Under the pieces are notes generated by a model, which did no database searches, had not been told where the DNA came from, and saw only the letters and a list, made by a program, of their open reading frames with translations. From CADEED01 sp035525785 (GTDB lineage Bacteria; Pseudomonadota; Gammaproteobacteria; Steroidobacterales; Steroidobacteraceae): a stretch of DNA of 64,000 nt. The stretch is taken from assembly GCA_035525785.1 (NCBI GenBank), contig DATLDQ010000127.1:62001-126000 (forward strand), given 5' to 3'. Within the stretch, counting starts at the first letter, position 1. Each line of letters opens with the position of its first letter. Of this stretch, positions 33,400 through 41,796 are shown one piece after another. Made by a program: the position numbers and the translations under genes.

Positions 33400-34497
33400 T
33401 TAGAGCCGCATCGGCATGACCACGTACTTCGAAGTCGCGGCACCCGGCGCGCGGACCAGGCAACTGCTATTGCCATCGGTCAGGCCGAGGACCACCTTCT
33501 CCGTATCAACCGCGGCCAGCGCATCGAGCAAATAAGTCACGTTGAAGCCGATCTCAACCTCGTCGCCCTTGTACGCGACCTCGACCTGATCCTCAGCCTC
33601 TTCCTGCTCGGGGTTGTGTGCCTGGATCGTGACGAGATCTGACTTCAAGTTGATGCGAACGCCGCGATACTTCTCGTTCGACAGAATGGCGGTGCGTTGC
33701 AAAGCCTGACGCAGGCCTTCACGGTCAGCTTCGACCTGCTTTGTGGGGCTCGCGGGAATCACCCGGCCGTACTCCGGGAAACGGCCGTCAATGAGCTTGG
33801 AAGTGAAGCGAATGTCGCCAATCTGGGCGCGAACGTGGCTTGTTCCGATGGCGAGGTCCACGTTGCCATCTCCGCCTAAAATGCGCTGAAGTTCGAGGAC
33901 TCCCTTGCGCGGCAGAATCACCTGCTGGTTGTTCTTCGCCTTGGACTCGAGCTCAGCCTCGCTCAGCGCGAGGCGGTGGCCATCCGTCGCCACGGCCCGC
34001 AGGGTTTTGCCGTCCGTTTCGAGCAGAAGCCCGTTCAAATAGTAGCGAACGTCCTGTTGTGCCATGGAAAAGTGGGTCTTGTCGATCAAACGTCTGAATT
34101 CGCCTTGAGGGAGGGTGAGCGTCTGTTGGGCGTTGATCTCGTCGACCAGAGGGAACTCCGAGGCCGGCAATGTGGAGAGCGTGAACCGCGACTTTCCCGC
34201 CTTGATCGATACCCGTTCGCCCTCGGTCGCCATCGTTACCGTCGTTTTTTCGGGAATTGCGCGAAAAATATCGAGCAATTTGCGGCCTGGCACCGTGATG
34301 TCCCCCGGCTCGTGAACCTGCGCGTCGCTGGATGCGACCAGCTCGACCTCCAGGTCCGTGCCCGTGATGCTTACCCGGTTGTTTCTCGCCGCCAAGAGCA
34401 CATTGGACAGAACCGGCATGGTTTGCCGACGTTCGACGACGCCAATGACGCTTTGCAGGGGAGCGAGAATTTGCTCGCGAGTCGCGGTGACCTTCAT
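33400..34497 (-). CDS. dnaN: DNA polymerase III beta sliding clamp
   Basis: A 365-aa protein that forms the dimeric ring clamp. ATG 34497 begins MKVTATREQILAPLQSVIGV, then VERRQTMPVLSNVLLAARNN, PGRKLLDIFRAIP, FHFSMAQQDVRYYLNGLL-type segment and LRAVATDGHRLALSEAELES. The C-terminus ends AATSKYVVMPMRL, the conserved MPMRL of bacterial beta clamps. Length matches the family. It follows dnaA after the candidate origin region and precedes recF by 35 bases. Confidence 0.98.
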   Translation of the reverse strand: MKVTATREQILAPLQSVIGVVERRQTMPVLSNVLLAARNNRVSITGTDLEVELVASSDAQVHEPGDITVPGRKLLDIFRAIPEKTTVTMATEGERVSIKAGKSRFTLSTLPASEFPLVDEINAQQTLTLPQGEFRRLIDKTHFSMAQQDVRYYLNGLLLETDGKTLRAVATDGHRLALSEAELESKAKNNQQVILPRKGVLELQRILGGDGNVDLAIGTSHVRAQIGDIRFTSKLIDGRFPEYGRVIPASPTKQVEADREGLRQALQRTAILSNEKYRGVRINLKSDLVTIQAHNPEQEEAEDQVEVAYKGDEVEIGFNVTYLLDALAAVDTEKVVLGLTDGNSSCLVRAPGAATSKYVVMPMRL

Positions 34498-34702
34498 GCC
34501 GATTGCCTTCTGTTCTTAAGATTTTAAAGTCAGTAGTAGCAGCTATAGAGCCTGTGAAGGACGGGGATTACTTTTTTATCGCTTTCCCGACAATCGCTTA
34601 CCCAAGCTTTTCCCTTGAACCAATTTACCCACAGCCTGCTGATCCCTTGTGTGCGACCTGTGGATCAAATTGTCCACAATTTCATCCACAAGTATTCCCC
34701 AG
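34498..34702. other. candidate chromosomal replication origin (oriC) between dnaA and dnaN
   Basis: Four DnaA-box-like 9-mers, each one base from the TTATCCACA consensus, lie within 66 bases: TTACCCACA (34625-34633, plus), TGTGGATCA (34659-34667, minus), TTGTCCACA (34670-34678, plus) and TCATCCACA (34682-34690, plus). They are flanked on the dnaN side by A+T-rich sequence, including TTAAGATTTTAAAG near 34514 and ACTTTTTTATCG near 34570, unlike the surrounding high GC. The dnaA-dnaN spacer is the usual oriC location in related bacteria. It also must hold the dnaN promoter. Confidence 0.8.
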
Positions 34703-36046
34703 TCATCCCGTCAGGGTTCTCAACAGGTTTTGATAATCCTCGCCGACCCGCTGTTCTGAAACGCGCAGTTCCCTGATTCGTCCGCAAGCGTGAATCACCG
34801 TGGTGTGATCTCGGCCGCCGAACGCATCGCCGATTTCCGGAAGGCTGTGCGTGGTCAATTCTTTCGCCAACGCCATCGCAACCTGGCGCGGACGCGCGAT
34901 GGAACGACTGCGGCGTTTCGAAAGCAGATCTGCCACGCGCACTTTGTAGTAGTCCGCCACCGTCTTCTGAATATTTTCGATAGTGATCAATTTCGCCTGC
35001 AATGTCAGCAGGTCTTTCAACGCTTCCTTGGTGAATTCGAGCGTGATCGGTCGACCGGTGAATCGCGAGTTCGCGATGACGCGCTTGAGCGCGCCCTCGA
35101 GCTCGCGAACATTCGAACGGATGCGCTTGGCGACGAAGAAGGCCACCTCTTCGGGCAGCTGCACGTTCGCGGCCTGCGCCTTGCCGATGAGAATTGCCAC
35201 GCAGGTCTCGATGTCCGGCGGCTCGATCGCCACGGTGAGGCCCCAGCCGAAGCGGGATTTCAAGCGTTCTTCGAGCCCCGAGACTTCCTTGGGATAGCGA
35301 TCGCAGGTGACGATGACCTGCTGCTGACCCTCGAGCAGCGCGTTGAAGGTGTGAAAGAACTCTTCCTGCGAGCGGTCTTTGTTCGCGAAAAACTGGATGT
35401 CATCGATGAGCAGCGCATCCAGCGAGCGATACGCCGTCTTGAACTCGTTCATCTTGTTGTGCTGGAGCGCGATCACCATGTCACTCACGAATCGCTCGGA
35501 GTGGATGTACGCGACCCTCGCTTCCGAATCACGCGCCTTGATAGCGTGACCGACGGCTTGCATCAGGTGCGTCTTGCCGAGACCCACGCCGCCGTAGATG
35601 AACAGCGGGTTGTAAGCGCGCCCGGGATTCTCCGCCACCTGCACCGCTGCGGCTTTCGCGAGCTGATTGCTCTTGCCTTCGACGTAGCCCGCGAACGTGA
35701 AATCGGGATTCAGCCGGACGCCGACGACGATGCCTTCGCTGCGCTTCGGCCGGACACCGCCGTTGATTTCGGCCTCGATCGCGCGTGCCGGCTCGGGCAA
35801 CCGCGATCCCACTTCCACGGTGACGATGGGAGCATCGCCTTCGACGAAGCGACGCACGATCTCGCCCAGACGTGACAATAAGTGGGCATTGACCCAATCG
35901 ACGGCGAAACGATTCGGCGCCAGGAGCTTCAGCGCGCCGCTACTCTCCACCGCCTGCAGCGGGCGCACCCAGGTATTGAAATGCTCGCCGGGAAGCTCGT
36001 CTTCCAGGGCGCGCACGCAACGAGCCCACAGGGAGCTGTCTTCCAC
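34703..36046 (-). CDS. dnaA: chromosomal replication initiator protein DnaA
   Basis: A 447-aa AAA+ protein that opens oriC. The GTG at 36046 begins EDSSLWARCVRALEDELPGE, matching the normal DnaA N-terminus; a TTG at 36076 would add ten residues without homology, and neither has an obvious ribosome-binding site. The AAA+ module carries Walker A YGGVGLGKTHLMQ (about residue 151), Walker B LDALLIDDIQFF and sensor segments VIVTCDRYPKE and RIRSNVRELEGALKRV. Domain IV, which binds DnaA boxes, has RSIARPRQVAMALAKELTT and FGGRDHTTVIHACGRI. It is divergent from rpmH, as in most gammaproteobacteria. Confidence 0.97.
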   Translation of the reverse strand: MEDSSLWARCVRALEDELPGEHFNTWVRPLQAVESSGALKLLAPNRFAVDWVNAHLLSRLGEIVRRFVEGDAPIVTVEVGSRLPEPARAIEAEINGGVRPKRSEGIVVGVRLNPDFTFAGYVEGKSNQLAKAAAVQVAENPGRAYNPLFIYGGVGLGKTHLMQAVGHAIKARDSEARVAYIHSERFVSDMVIALQHNKMNEFKTAYRSLDALLIDDIQFFANKDRSQEEFFHTFNALLEGQQQVIVTCDRYPKEVSGLEERLKSRFGWGLTVAIEPPDIETCVAILIGKAQAANVQLPEEVAFFVAKRIRSNVRELEGALKRVIANSRFTGRPITLEFTKEALKDLLTLQAKLITIENIQKTVADYYKVRVADLLSKRRSRSIARPRQVAMALAKELTTHSLPEIGDAFGGRDHTTVIHACGRIRELRVSEQRVGEDYQNLLRTLTG

Positions 36047-36160
36047 CTTGCTGGTTTCACGCGGGAGTGCTGTCAAGGTGGAGCCTGTGTCGAAAAAGGG
36101 CGGCCGGAAAAAAGGGGGTCGAAGTCTAGCCGGTCCAACCAGCTTTTCGGAGGGGAATTG

Positions 36161-36190
36161 TTGACACCCGACGTGGCCGCTGCGTACCCT
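36161..36190 (+). promoter_or_regulatory. predicted sigma-70 promoter of rpmH
   Basis: TTGACA (36161-36166) and TACCCT (36185-36190) with an 18-base spacer, about 45 bases upstream of the rpmH start. The -35 is a perfect match to consensus and the -10 a partial one. It would drive the rpmH-rnpA-yidD-yidC set. Confidence 0.65.
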
Positions 36191-36234
36191 TCACGCCCTT
36201 TTTTGCGAGAGATCAGGCGGAAGGGCCGATCATC

Positions 36235-36369
36235 ATGAAACGCACTTATCAGCCGAGCAAGATCAAGCGCAAACGTGCCACCGGGTTCCGTGCCCGCATG
36301 AAGACCAAGGGTGGTCAGAAGGTGCTGGCGCGTCGCCGTGCCAAGGGCCGCAAGAAGATCGTTCCCTAA
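36235..36369 (+). CDS. rpmH: 50S ribosomal protein L34
   Basis: A 44-aa basic ribosomal protein, MKRTYQPSKIKRKRATGFRA with the C-terminal part KVLARRRAKGRKKIVP; it matches the full length of bacterial L34. ATG 36235 follows a promoter with consensus -35, and the gene begins the rpmH-rnpA-yidD-yidC order. It is too short to stand out by length but its sequence is unmistakable. Confidence 0.98.
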   Translation: MKRTYQPSKIKRKRATGFRARMKTKGGQKVLARRRAKGRKKIVP

Positions 36370-36402
36370 AGCTTTGCGCGCGCGCGCCCCACGCGCGCCG
36401 TC

Positions 36403-36774
36403 ATGCAGTCACCGCAACGTCCGCTTCGCTTCAACGCGGAACTGCGGCTGCGAAGCAAGCTGCAGTTCGATGTGGTCTATGCCGGCGGACGCCGGATCGA
36501 TGACCGTTTCTTTGGTCTTCGCGTCAAGGCGAATGGACTGACTCATGCACGCGTCGGCCTGGCAGTGGCGGTGAAAACGGCGGGCAACGCCGTCAAACGC
36601 AACCGCCTGCGACGACTCGTCCGCGAAAGCTTCCGACTCGCCCAGCATGATTTGCCGCCGGTGGACGTCGTGGTCGCGGCAAAATTTCCCGCTGCCGGAG
36701 CGCCTGCGACCAGCTTGCGTGATAGCCTCGCGGCCCTTTGGAAACGCGTCGCGAGCACATGCGCTTCGTCCTGA
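36403..36774 (+). CDS. rnpA: ribonuclease P protein component
   Basis: A 123-aa basic protein that joins RNase P RNA to trim the 5' leader of tRNA precursors. The signature VGLAVAVKTAGNAVKRNRLR with RLVRESFRLAQ is present, and the N-terminal RLRSKLQFDVVYAGGRR supplies the usual FxxVY-like region. ATG 36403 starts 33 bases after rpmH; the 3' end overlaps yidD by 16 bases. Confidence 0.96.
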   Translation: MQSPQRPLRFNAELRLRSKLQFDVVYAGGRRIDDRFFGLRVKANGLTHARVGLAVAVKTAGNAVKRNRLRRLVRESFRLAQHDLPPVDVVVAAKFPAAGAPATSLRDSLAALWKRVASTCASS

Positions 36775-36992
36775 AAATCTTCATTCGCGCATACCAGCTG
36801 ATCCTGAGTCCGTTGCTCGGACCGCGCTGCCGTTTCTATCCGTCGTGCTCGCAATACGCGATCGAGGCCATAGATAGCCACGGCGCGGCACGAGGCACGT
36901 GGCTCACCGTCAAACGTATTTCCCGCTGTCACCCCTGGCACGAAGGCGGATTCGATCCGGTTCCAGCGTGTTCCAAGCATTCGCATGACTAA
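36759..36992 (+). CDS. yidD: membrane protein insertion efficiency factor YidD
   Basis: A 77-aa protein. ATG 36759 begins MRFVLKIFIRAYQLILSPLL, then the family core GPRCRFYPSCSQYAIEAID and ISRCHPWHEGGFDPVP with conserved Cys, His and Trp. It assists YidC-dependent insertion and lies between rnpA and yidC, overlapping the former by 16 bases and the latter by 8. The tail is shorter than in Escherichia coli. Confidence 0.95.
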   Translation: MRFVLKIFIRAYQLILSPLLGPRCRFYPSCSQYAIEAIDSHGAARGTWLTVKRISRCHPWHEGGFDPVPACSKHSHD

Positions 36993-38718
36993 CAACATCC
37001 GCGTCTTCCTGTGGCTTGGCCTGGGCCTCGCCCTGTGGCTCAACTATTCGCAATGGCAGATGGACTACGGCCCCAAGCCGGAGACGACGGCGGTCGCTGG
37101 TACCACCGGCGCGCCAGCCGTAGCGTCCAATTCAGAGACTGTTCCGCAGGCGTCACAGACAACCCCTGCCGCTACGACTGAGTCGGCTACCACCTCCATT
37201 GCGGCCGCCAGTCCGGCTCCCAGCGCGACCGTCGAGGCGACCGCGCCACCGGCCGGCAAAATCCGTGTCGCGACCGATGTCATCGTGCTCGACATCGACC
37301 TGCGCGGCGGCACGCTCGTGTATGCCGAGCTCCCCGGCTACCCCGTGGTCAAGGGCAAGCCCGAACCCATCGTCCTGTTCCACCAGGGTGATCCCGCTAC
37401 TAACTATGTGCTGCAGTCCGGCCTCGCCGGCGACAAGGCTGACGAGGCGCGTCCCTCGCATCTAGCCGTGTTCTCGAGCGCCAGCGACAAGTACTCGCTG
37501 CCGAATGGCCAGGACGAGTTGCGCGTGCCACTGACCTGGACCGACGGTCAGGGCGTCACGGTCACCAAGACCTTCGTCTTCCACCGCAGCATGTTCACCA
37601 TCGGCATCGAATACGCGGTCGACAATCAGAGCGCGGCACCGTGGGTGGCTCATTCCTATGCGCGCATCGTGCGCAGTGATCCGGCCGTCCAGCGCTCCGC
37701 GTTCAACTACAAGCCGGAAGCCTTCGCGTTCCGCGGGCCGGCCATCTGGGCGATCAAGCAGAACGACGAAAAGCGCACGTATCACAAGCTCAAGCTCGAG
37801 AAGCCTGAAGAGATCGACCAGTTTCCGCCCGTCGAAGGCGGCTGGCTCGCGGGCATGCAGCACCACTTCGTCAGCGTGATCGTTCCGGATCCGACGAAGA
37901 AGTACCAGTACTCGCTGCTCGTGAAGGGCCGCGAATACATCCTCGGAGCAATGGGCCCCGGGCTTGCGGTGGCGCCCTCGAGCAACGCCGTGATCAAGGA
38001 AAGTCTGTTCGTCGGGCCCAAGCTGCAGAAGCAGCTGATCACGCTCAACCCCGAGCTCGATCACGTTGCCGACTACGGCATGCTCACGCTGCTGTCGCGC
38101 CCGCTGTTCGCCTTGCTCCAGATCCTGCACAAGCTCGTGCAGAACTGGGGGCTCGCGATCATCCTCGCCACCTTCATCCTGAAGCTGCTCTTCTATCCAC
38201 TCTCGGAGAAGGCCGGCCGTTCGCAGGCGAAGATGCGAGCGCTCGCGCCGCGCATGAAGGCTCTGCAGGAAACCTACAAGGACGATCGCTCCAAGTTGGG
38301 CCAGGCCACGATGGAGTTGTATCGCTCGGAAAAGGTGAATCCGCTCGCGGGTTGCCTGCCCATGCTCATCCAGATGCCGGTGTTCATCGCGTTCTACTGG
38401 GTGCTGCTCGAGAGCGTCGAGATGCGCCAGGCGCCGTTCTTCGGCTGGATCAACGACCTTTCGTCGCGCGATCCGTATTTCATACTTCCCGCGCTCAACG
38501 GTCTCGCGATGTGGTTCCAGCAGAAGCTGAACCCGCCGCCGCCGGATCCGATGCAGGCGAAGATCTTCCAGTTCATGCCCGTCATCTTCTCGGTGATGTT
38601 CGCGTTGTTCCCGGCCGGCCTCGTGCTGTACTGGGTCACCAACACCGGTCTCGGCATCCTGCAGCAGTGGAACATCAACCGTAAGGTGCAGAACGAGGCG
38701 AAGGCCGCGCGCAAGTAG
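36985..38718 (+). CDS. yidC: membrane protein insertase YidC
   Basis: A 577-aa inner-membrane insertase that works with or without SecYEG. ATG 36985 opens with the first helix FLWLGLGLALWLNYSQWQ, then a Ala/Thr/Pro-rich spacer (about residues 32-90) and the large periplasmic beta-sandwich. The conserved helical core starts at LHKLVQNWGLAIILATFILK with the substrate-contact region LFYPLSEKAGRSQAKMRALA and includes NPLAGCLPMLIQMPVFIAFY and FQFMPVIFSVMFALFPAGLV. Length is in the Gram-negative range. It is translationally linked to yidD by overlap and followed by mnmE. Confidence 0.97.
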   Translation: MTNNIRVFLWLGLGLALWLNYSQWQMDYGPKPETTAVAGTTGAPAVASNSETVPQASQTTPAATTESATTSIAAASPAPSATVEATAPPAGKIRVATDVIVLDIDLRGGTLVYAELPGYPVVKGKPEPIVLFHQGDPATNYVLQSGLAGDKADEARPSHLAVFSSASDKYSLPNGQDELRVPLTWTDGQGVTVTKTFVFHRSMFTIGIEYAVDNQSAAPWVAHSYARIVRSDPAVQRSAFNYKPEAFAFRGPAIWAIKQNDEKRTYHKLKLEKPEEIDQFPPVEGGWLAGMQHHFVSVIVPDPTKKYQYSLLVKGREYILGAMGPGLAVAPSSNAVIKESLFVGPKLQKQLITLNPELDHVADYGMLTLLSRPLFALLQILHKLVQNWGLAIILATFILKLLFYPLSEKAGRSQAKMRALAPRMKALQETYKDDRSKLGQATMELYRSEKVNPLAGCLPMLIQMPVFIAFYWVLLESVEMRQAPFFGWINDLSSRDPYFILPALNGLAMWFQQKLNPPPPDPMQAKIFQFMPVIFSVMFALFPAGLVLYWVTNTGLGILQQWNINRKVQNEAKAARK

Positions 38719-38727
38719 CCTCGATCC

Positions 38728-38751
38728 GAAACCATCTGGATAGGTGGTTTC
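38728..38751 (+). terminator. hairpin between yidC and mnmE
   Basis: GAAACCATC (38728-38736) pairs with GGTGGTTTC (38743-38751), one G-T wobble, loop TGGATA. It starts 10 bases after the yidC stop. There is no T tail, so it may be only partly terminating. A second small hairpin GCAGCC-CCC-GGCTGC (38794-38808) lies just before the mnmE start. Confidence 0.4.
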
Positions 38752-38814
38752 CACGGGCGCGGTGACCGCGAGCAACCGAGGTAGACTGGCGCGGCAGCCC
38801 CCGGCTGCATTCGC

Positions 38815-40167
38815 ATGAGTCATCCCGACACTATCGTGGCAGCGGCGACTCCGCCCGGACGCGGCGGCGTCGGCGTCGTGCGCGTATCGGGCCCGAAGGC
38901 GCCGGAGATCGCGGCGACGTTGGTAGGCGAGTTGCCGAAGCCGCGGCTCGCGACCCTCTCGCGCTTCCTCGACAAGGCGGGCGAGCCCATCGACGTGGGC
39001 CTCGCGCTGTTCTTTCCCGGGCCGCAGTCCTATACCGGCGAGCATGTAGTCGAGCTCCAGGGACACGGCGGCCCAGTGGTCATGGAGCGGTTGGTGGAAC
39101 GGTGCCAGGAACTCGGCGCTCGCCGCGCACGGCCCGGCGAATTCACCGAACGCGCCTTTCACAACGACAAGATCGATCTCGCGCAAGCGGAGGCCATCGC
39201 CGACCTGATCGACGCGGGTTCGCGTGAAGCCGCGCGCGCCGCGATGCGTTCGCTGCAGGGTGAATTCTCGAGCATGGTGCAGGGCCTCACCGACGCGCTG
39301 GTCGACCTGCGCACGTACGTGGAGGCCGCCATCGACTTCCCCGAGGAAGAAGTGGATTTCCTCGACGACCGCGAGCTGCACGAACGCCTGGCTACCGTGC
39401 GCGGGCACTTCGACGGCGTGGCGGCGGCAGCCGGGCAGGGCAGGCTGCTGCGCGACGGGCTGACCGTCGTGCTCGCCGGCCGGCCCAACTCCGGGAAGTC
39501 GAGCTTGCTCAATCGCCTGGCGGGATACGACGCCGCGATCGTCACCGCCATCCCCGGCACCACGCGCGATGTGCTGCGCGAACGCATCGACATCGATGGC
39601 CTGCCCCTGCATGTGCTCGACACCGCGGGCCTGCGCGACTCCGACGACGTGGTGGAAGCCGAAGGCGTACGCCGCGCCACCGCCGAAATGTCGCGCGCCG
39701 ACCGCGTCCTGTTCGTCGTGGACTGCGGCGACGACCCGCACGGCGAAGCCTTCGCCGAACAACGCGCGCGGCTGCCCGCGGACGTTCCGGTCACGCTGGT
39801 ATTCAACAAGGTGGACCTTGGCGGCGGCCTGCCGCAGTCCGACACGATTTCCGGGCCTCCGCGCGTCCACGTGTCGGCGCGGACCGGCACCGGCATGGAT
39901 CAGCTGCGCGCACACTTGAAAGACAGTGTCAGCTTTCAGGCCTCAGGTAACGGCAGCATTTCTGCGCGGCGTCGGCACCTGGAAGCCCTCACGACGGCGC
40001 GCGCCTGCGTGGAGAGTGCCGCGGCGCAGCTCGAGCAGCGGCGCGCGGGCGAGCTCGTGGCGGAGGAGCTGCGCATGGCTCAGCAGGCGCTGGATGGGAT
40101 CACGGGAGTATTCACCGCCGATGATCTGCTCGGACGCATCTTTGGTTCGTTCTGCATAGGGAAGTGA
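38815..40167 (+). CDS. mnmE: tRNA uridine-5-carboxymethylaminomethyl(34) synthesis GTPase MnmE
   Basis: A 450-aa GTPase that, with MnmG, modifies U34 of certain tRNAs. The N-terminal folate-binding domain starts DTIVAAATPPGRGGVGVVRV and includes YTGEHVVELQGHGGPVVMER and PGEFTERAFHNDKIDLAQAE. The G domain begins AGRPNSGKSSLLNRLAG (residues 221-237), with AIVTAIPGTTRDVLRE, DTAGLRD and NKVD. The C-terminus ends FGSFCIGK, with the catalytic Cys in the CIGK motif. mnmG is 4.4 kb away rather than adjacent. Confidence 0.97.
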   Translation: MSHPDTIVAAATPPGRGGVGVVRVSGPKAPEIAATLVGELPKPRLATLSRFLDKAGEPIDVGLALFFPGPQSYTGEHVVELQGHGGPVVMERLVERCQELGARRARPGEFTERAFHNDKIDLAQAEAIADLIDAGSREAARAAMRSLQGEFSSMVQGLTDALVDLRTYVEAAIDFPEEEVDFLDDRELHERLATVRGHFDGVAAAAGQGRLLRDGLTVVLAGRPNSGKSSLLNRLAGYDAAIVTAIPGTTRDVLRERIDIDGLPLHVLDTAGLRDSDDVVEAEGVRRATAEMSRADRVLFVVDCGDDPHGEAFAEQRARLPADVPVTLVFNKVDLGGGLPQSDTISGPPRVHVSARTGTGMDQLRAHLKDSVSFQASGNGSISARRRHLEALTTARACVESAAAQLEQRRAGELVAEELRMAQQALDGITGVFTADDLLGRIFGSFCIGK

Positions 40168-40170
40168 ACG

Positions 40171-40608
40171 ATGTGGCTAGGTAACAGGTGCCATCCGCCC
40201 AAGGATGTGCAAACTGCCCTCGAAGCGCTGTTCGGTCAGCCGGTCGGTCACGTCAAGGTGATCCAGTACAGCATCTACGTACGCTTCCACATGCGCGCCA
40301 TCGCCACCACGCGCGTGAATCACATCTATTTGCGCGGCAGCGGCAAGGAATTCTTTTCCGACAGCGCCCTGCTGCTGCACGAGTACTTCCACGTCCTGCG
40401 CCAGTGGGCCACGGGCGACCTCACCATCCCGAAATATCTCGTGGAGTGTTTCCGTCGCGGCTACTGGGACAATCGCTACGAGATCGAAGCGCGCGAATTC
40501 ACCTCGCGCGAGATCTATCGCTACCGCTCGTTGCTCGCGCAACATCGGACCGAGGCGCTGCCGCCCGGCGTGCACCCGATACGGCGCAAGTCGGCCGCGG
40601 GTAGTTAG
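40171..40608 (+). CDS. small HExxH zincin-like protein, function unknown
   Basis: A 145-aa protein starting 3 bases after mnmE, so the two are very likely cotranscribed. It contains a metallopeptidase-type zinc site HEYFH (residues 70-74) in LLLHEYFHVLRQWATGD, and about 32 residues downstream the candidate third ligand in DNRYEIEAREFTSRE. The preceding strand-rich part (VKVIQYSIYVRFHMRAIA, VNHIYLRGS) resembles DUF4157/SprT-like minimal proteases. No signal peptide or membrane segment is seen. It may be a toxin-type or housekeeping metalloprotease; the sequence does not tell which. Confidence 0.8.
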   Translation: MWLGNRCHPPKDVQTALEALFGQPVGHVKVIQYSIYVRFHMRAIATTRVNHIYLRGSGKEFFSDSALLLHEYFHVLRQWATGDLTIPKYLVECFRRGYWDNRYEIEAREFTSREIYRYRSLLAQHRTEALPPGVHPIRRKSAAGS

Positions 40609-40611
40609 AAA

Positions 40612-41796
40612 TCAGCCGAGCAGCGCCTCGCGGCGATAGAGACGCCCCGCCACGTACGTGAGGATCGCGCCGTACAGGAGCGTGCTGCCCACCGACACCA
40701 GCAGGTGCAGCGGCAGGATCGGCTCGGCACGAACCACGGTGGTCATCAGCAGGTGCTGGCTCAGGAACGGCACGAACATCAGCGAGGTTTTGGTCTGCAA
40801 TCCGAGCAGCCCCGCGAAGATCAGCGGCATGGTCGGGATGGTCACCACCAGTTGCAGGTAGGTCTGGGCCTCGCGGTACGTCTTGGCGAAGGCCGAGATG
40901 ATCGTGAGGTAGGCAGACCCGAACAGGATCAGCGGCGCGCAGCACGCCACGATGAGCGCCGCGGGCGAGGGGCCGAGATTGGCGGTGATTCCCAGCCGCT
41001 CCAGGCCCACGAAGCTCATGGCCAGCGAAAACATGGTGACCGTCAGCACCAGCGAGATGAGCATGTACGACGCGGCCGCGGCGATCTTGCCGTAGATGAG
41101 CTGCTCACGCGGCACGGGCGATGTGAGCAGCACTTCCAGCGAACCGCGTTCCCGCTCACCCGCCGTGGCGTCGATGGCCAGGTACAGGCCGCCGAACAGC
41201 ATCGACAGCAGCACCAGGTAGGTCATCATGTTGAGTACCAGCACGGAACGGCCGCTGGGTGTCGATACGTCTATCTCCTGCACGGAGATCGGCAACACCG
41301 AGATCGGGTCGATTCCGCGCGCGAGGAAGCGCAGCTGCGCGATCTCGATGCCGTAATTGGCCACGAGCGCGCGCACGCGCGCGACACCCTGCCGCTCGAA
41401 GCCGCGCGAGCTGTCCGAATACAGGACCACGGGCGCGGGCTCGCCTGCCTGCAGGCGCTGGCCGAAATCCCCGGGGATCTCGAGCACGATGTTGTGCGTC
41501 TGCTTGGCCACGGCCAGGCGCGCCTCGGCCTCGTTGAATTCCACTCTCACGATGTCGATGCCGCGAGCCGCGAGGTAGTTCACGAGGTTCGGCGCGTGCT
41601 CGGCGTGGATCACTGCCAGCGGGATGTTCTGCTCGGCCTGCGTTTCAGTGCGCGAGATCAGGAACTGCACGAGCACGGCCACGAGGATCGGACTGATCAC
41701 CGGGCCGAATACCAGCGCCGACAGCAGCGTGCGCCGGTCGCGCAGGTTTTCGCGGAACTCCTTGCGGAACACCGCCCAGATGCCGCGCAGGCTCAC
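40612..41796 (-). CDS. natB: ABC-2 type transporter permease (NatB-like)
   Basis: A 394-aa permease. The N-terminus WAVFRKEFRENLRDRRTLLS leads into TM1 (LVFGPVISPILVAVLVQFLI), then a large extracytoplasmic domain (about 45-185), and a cluster of five to six C-terminal helices. The conserved loop ATAGERERGSLEVLLTSPVP lies at the first of these and is characteristic of NatB. It overlaps the stop of the ATPase gene by 4 bases (ATGA), so the two form one transporter. NatAB in Bacillus exports Na+; here the substrate is not known. Confidence 0.88.
   Translation of the reverse strand: MSLRGIWAVFRKEFRENLRDRRTLLSALVFGPVISPILVAVLVQFLISRTETQAEQNIPLAVIHAEHAPNLVNYLAARGIDIVRVEFNEAEARLAVAKQTHNIVLEIPGDFGQRLQAGEPAPVVLYSDSSRGFERQGVARVRALVANYGIEIAQLRFLARGIDPISVLPISVQEIDVSTPSGRSVLVLNMMTYLVLLSMLFGGLYLAIDATAGERERGSLEVLLTSPVPREQLIYGKIAAAASYMLISLVLTVTMFSLAMSFVGLERLGITANLGPSPAALIVACCAPLILFGSAYLTIISAFAKTYREAQTYLQLVVTIPTMPLIFAGLLGLQTKTSLMFVPFLSQHLLMTTVVRAEPILPLHLLVSVGSTLLYGAILTYVAGRLYRREALLG

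Noticed and set aside
36076..36234. Second origin candidate in the rpmH-dnaA spacer
   Set aside because: No DnaA-box-like 9-mers are seen there; the rpmH promoter accounts for the region.
37462..39915. Open minus-strand frame of 817 codons opposite yidC and mnmE
   Set aside because: Both plus-strand genes are unmistakable; in GC-rich coding DNA the antisense frame often stays open, and the translation shows no domain.
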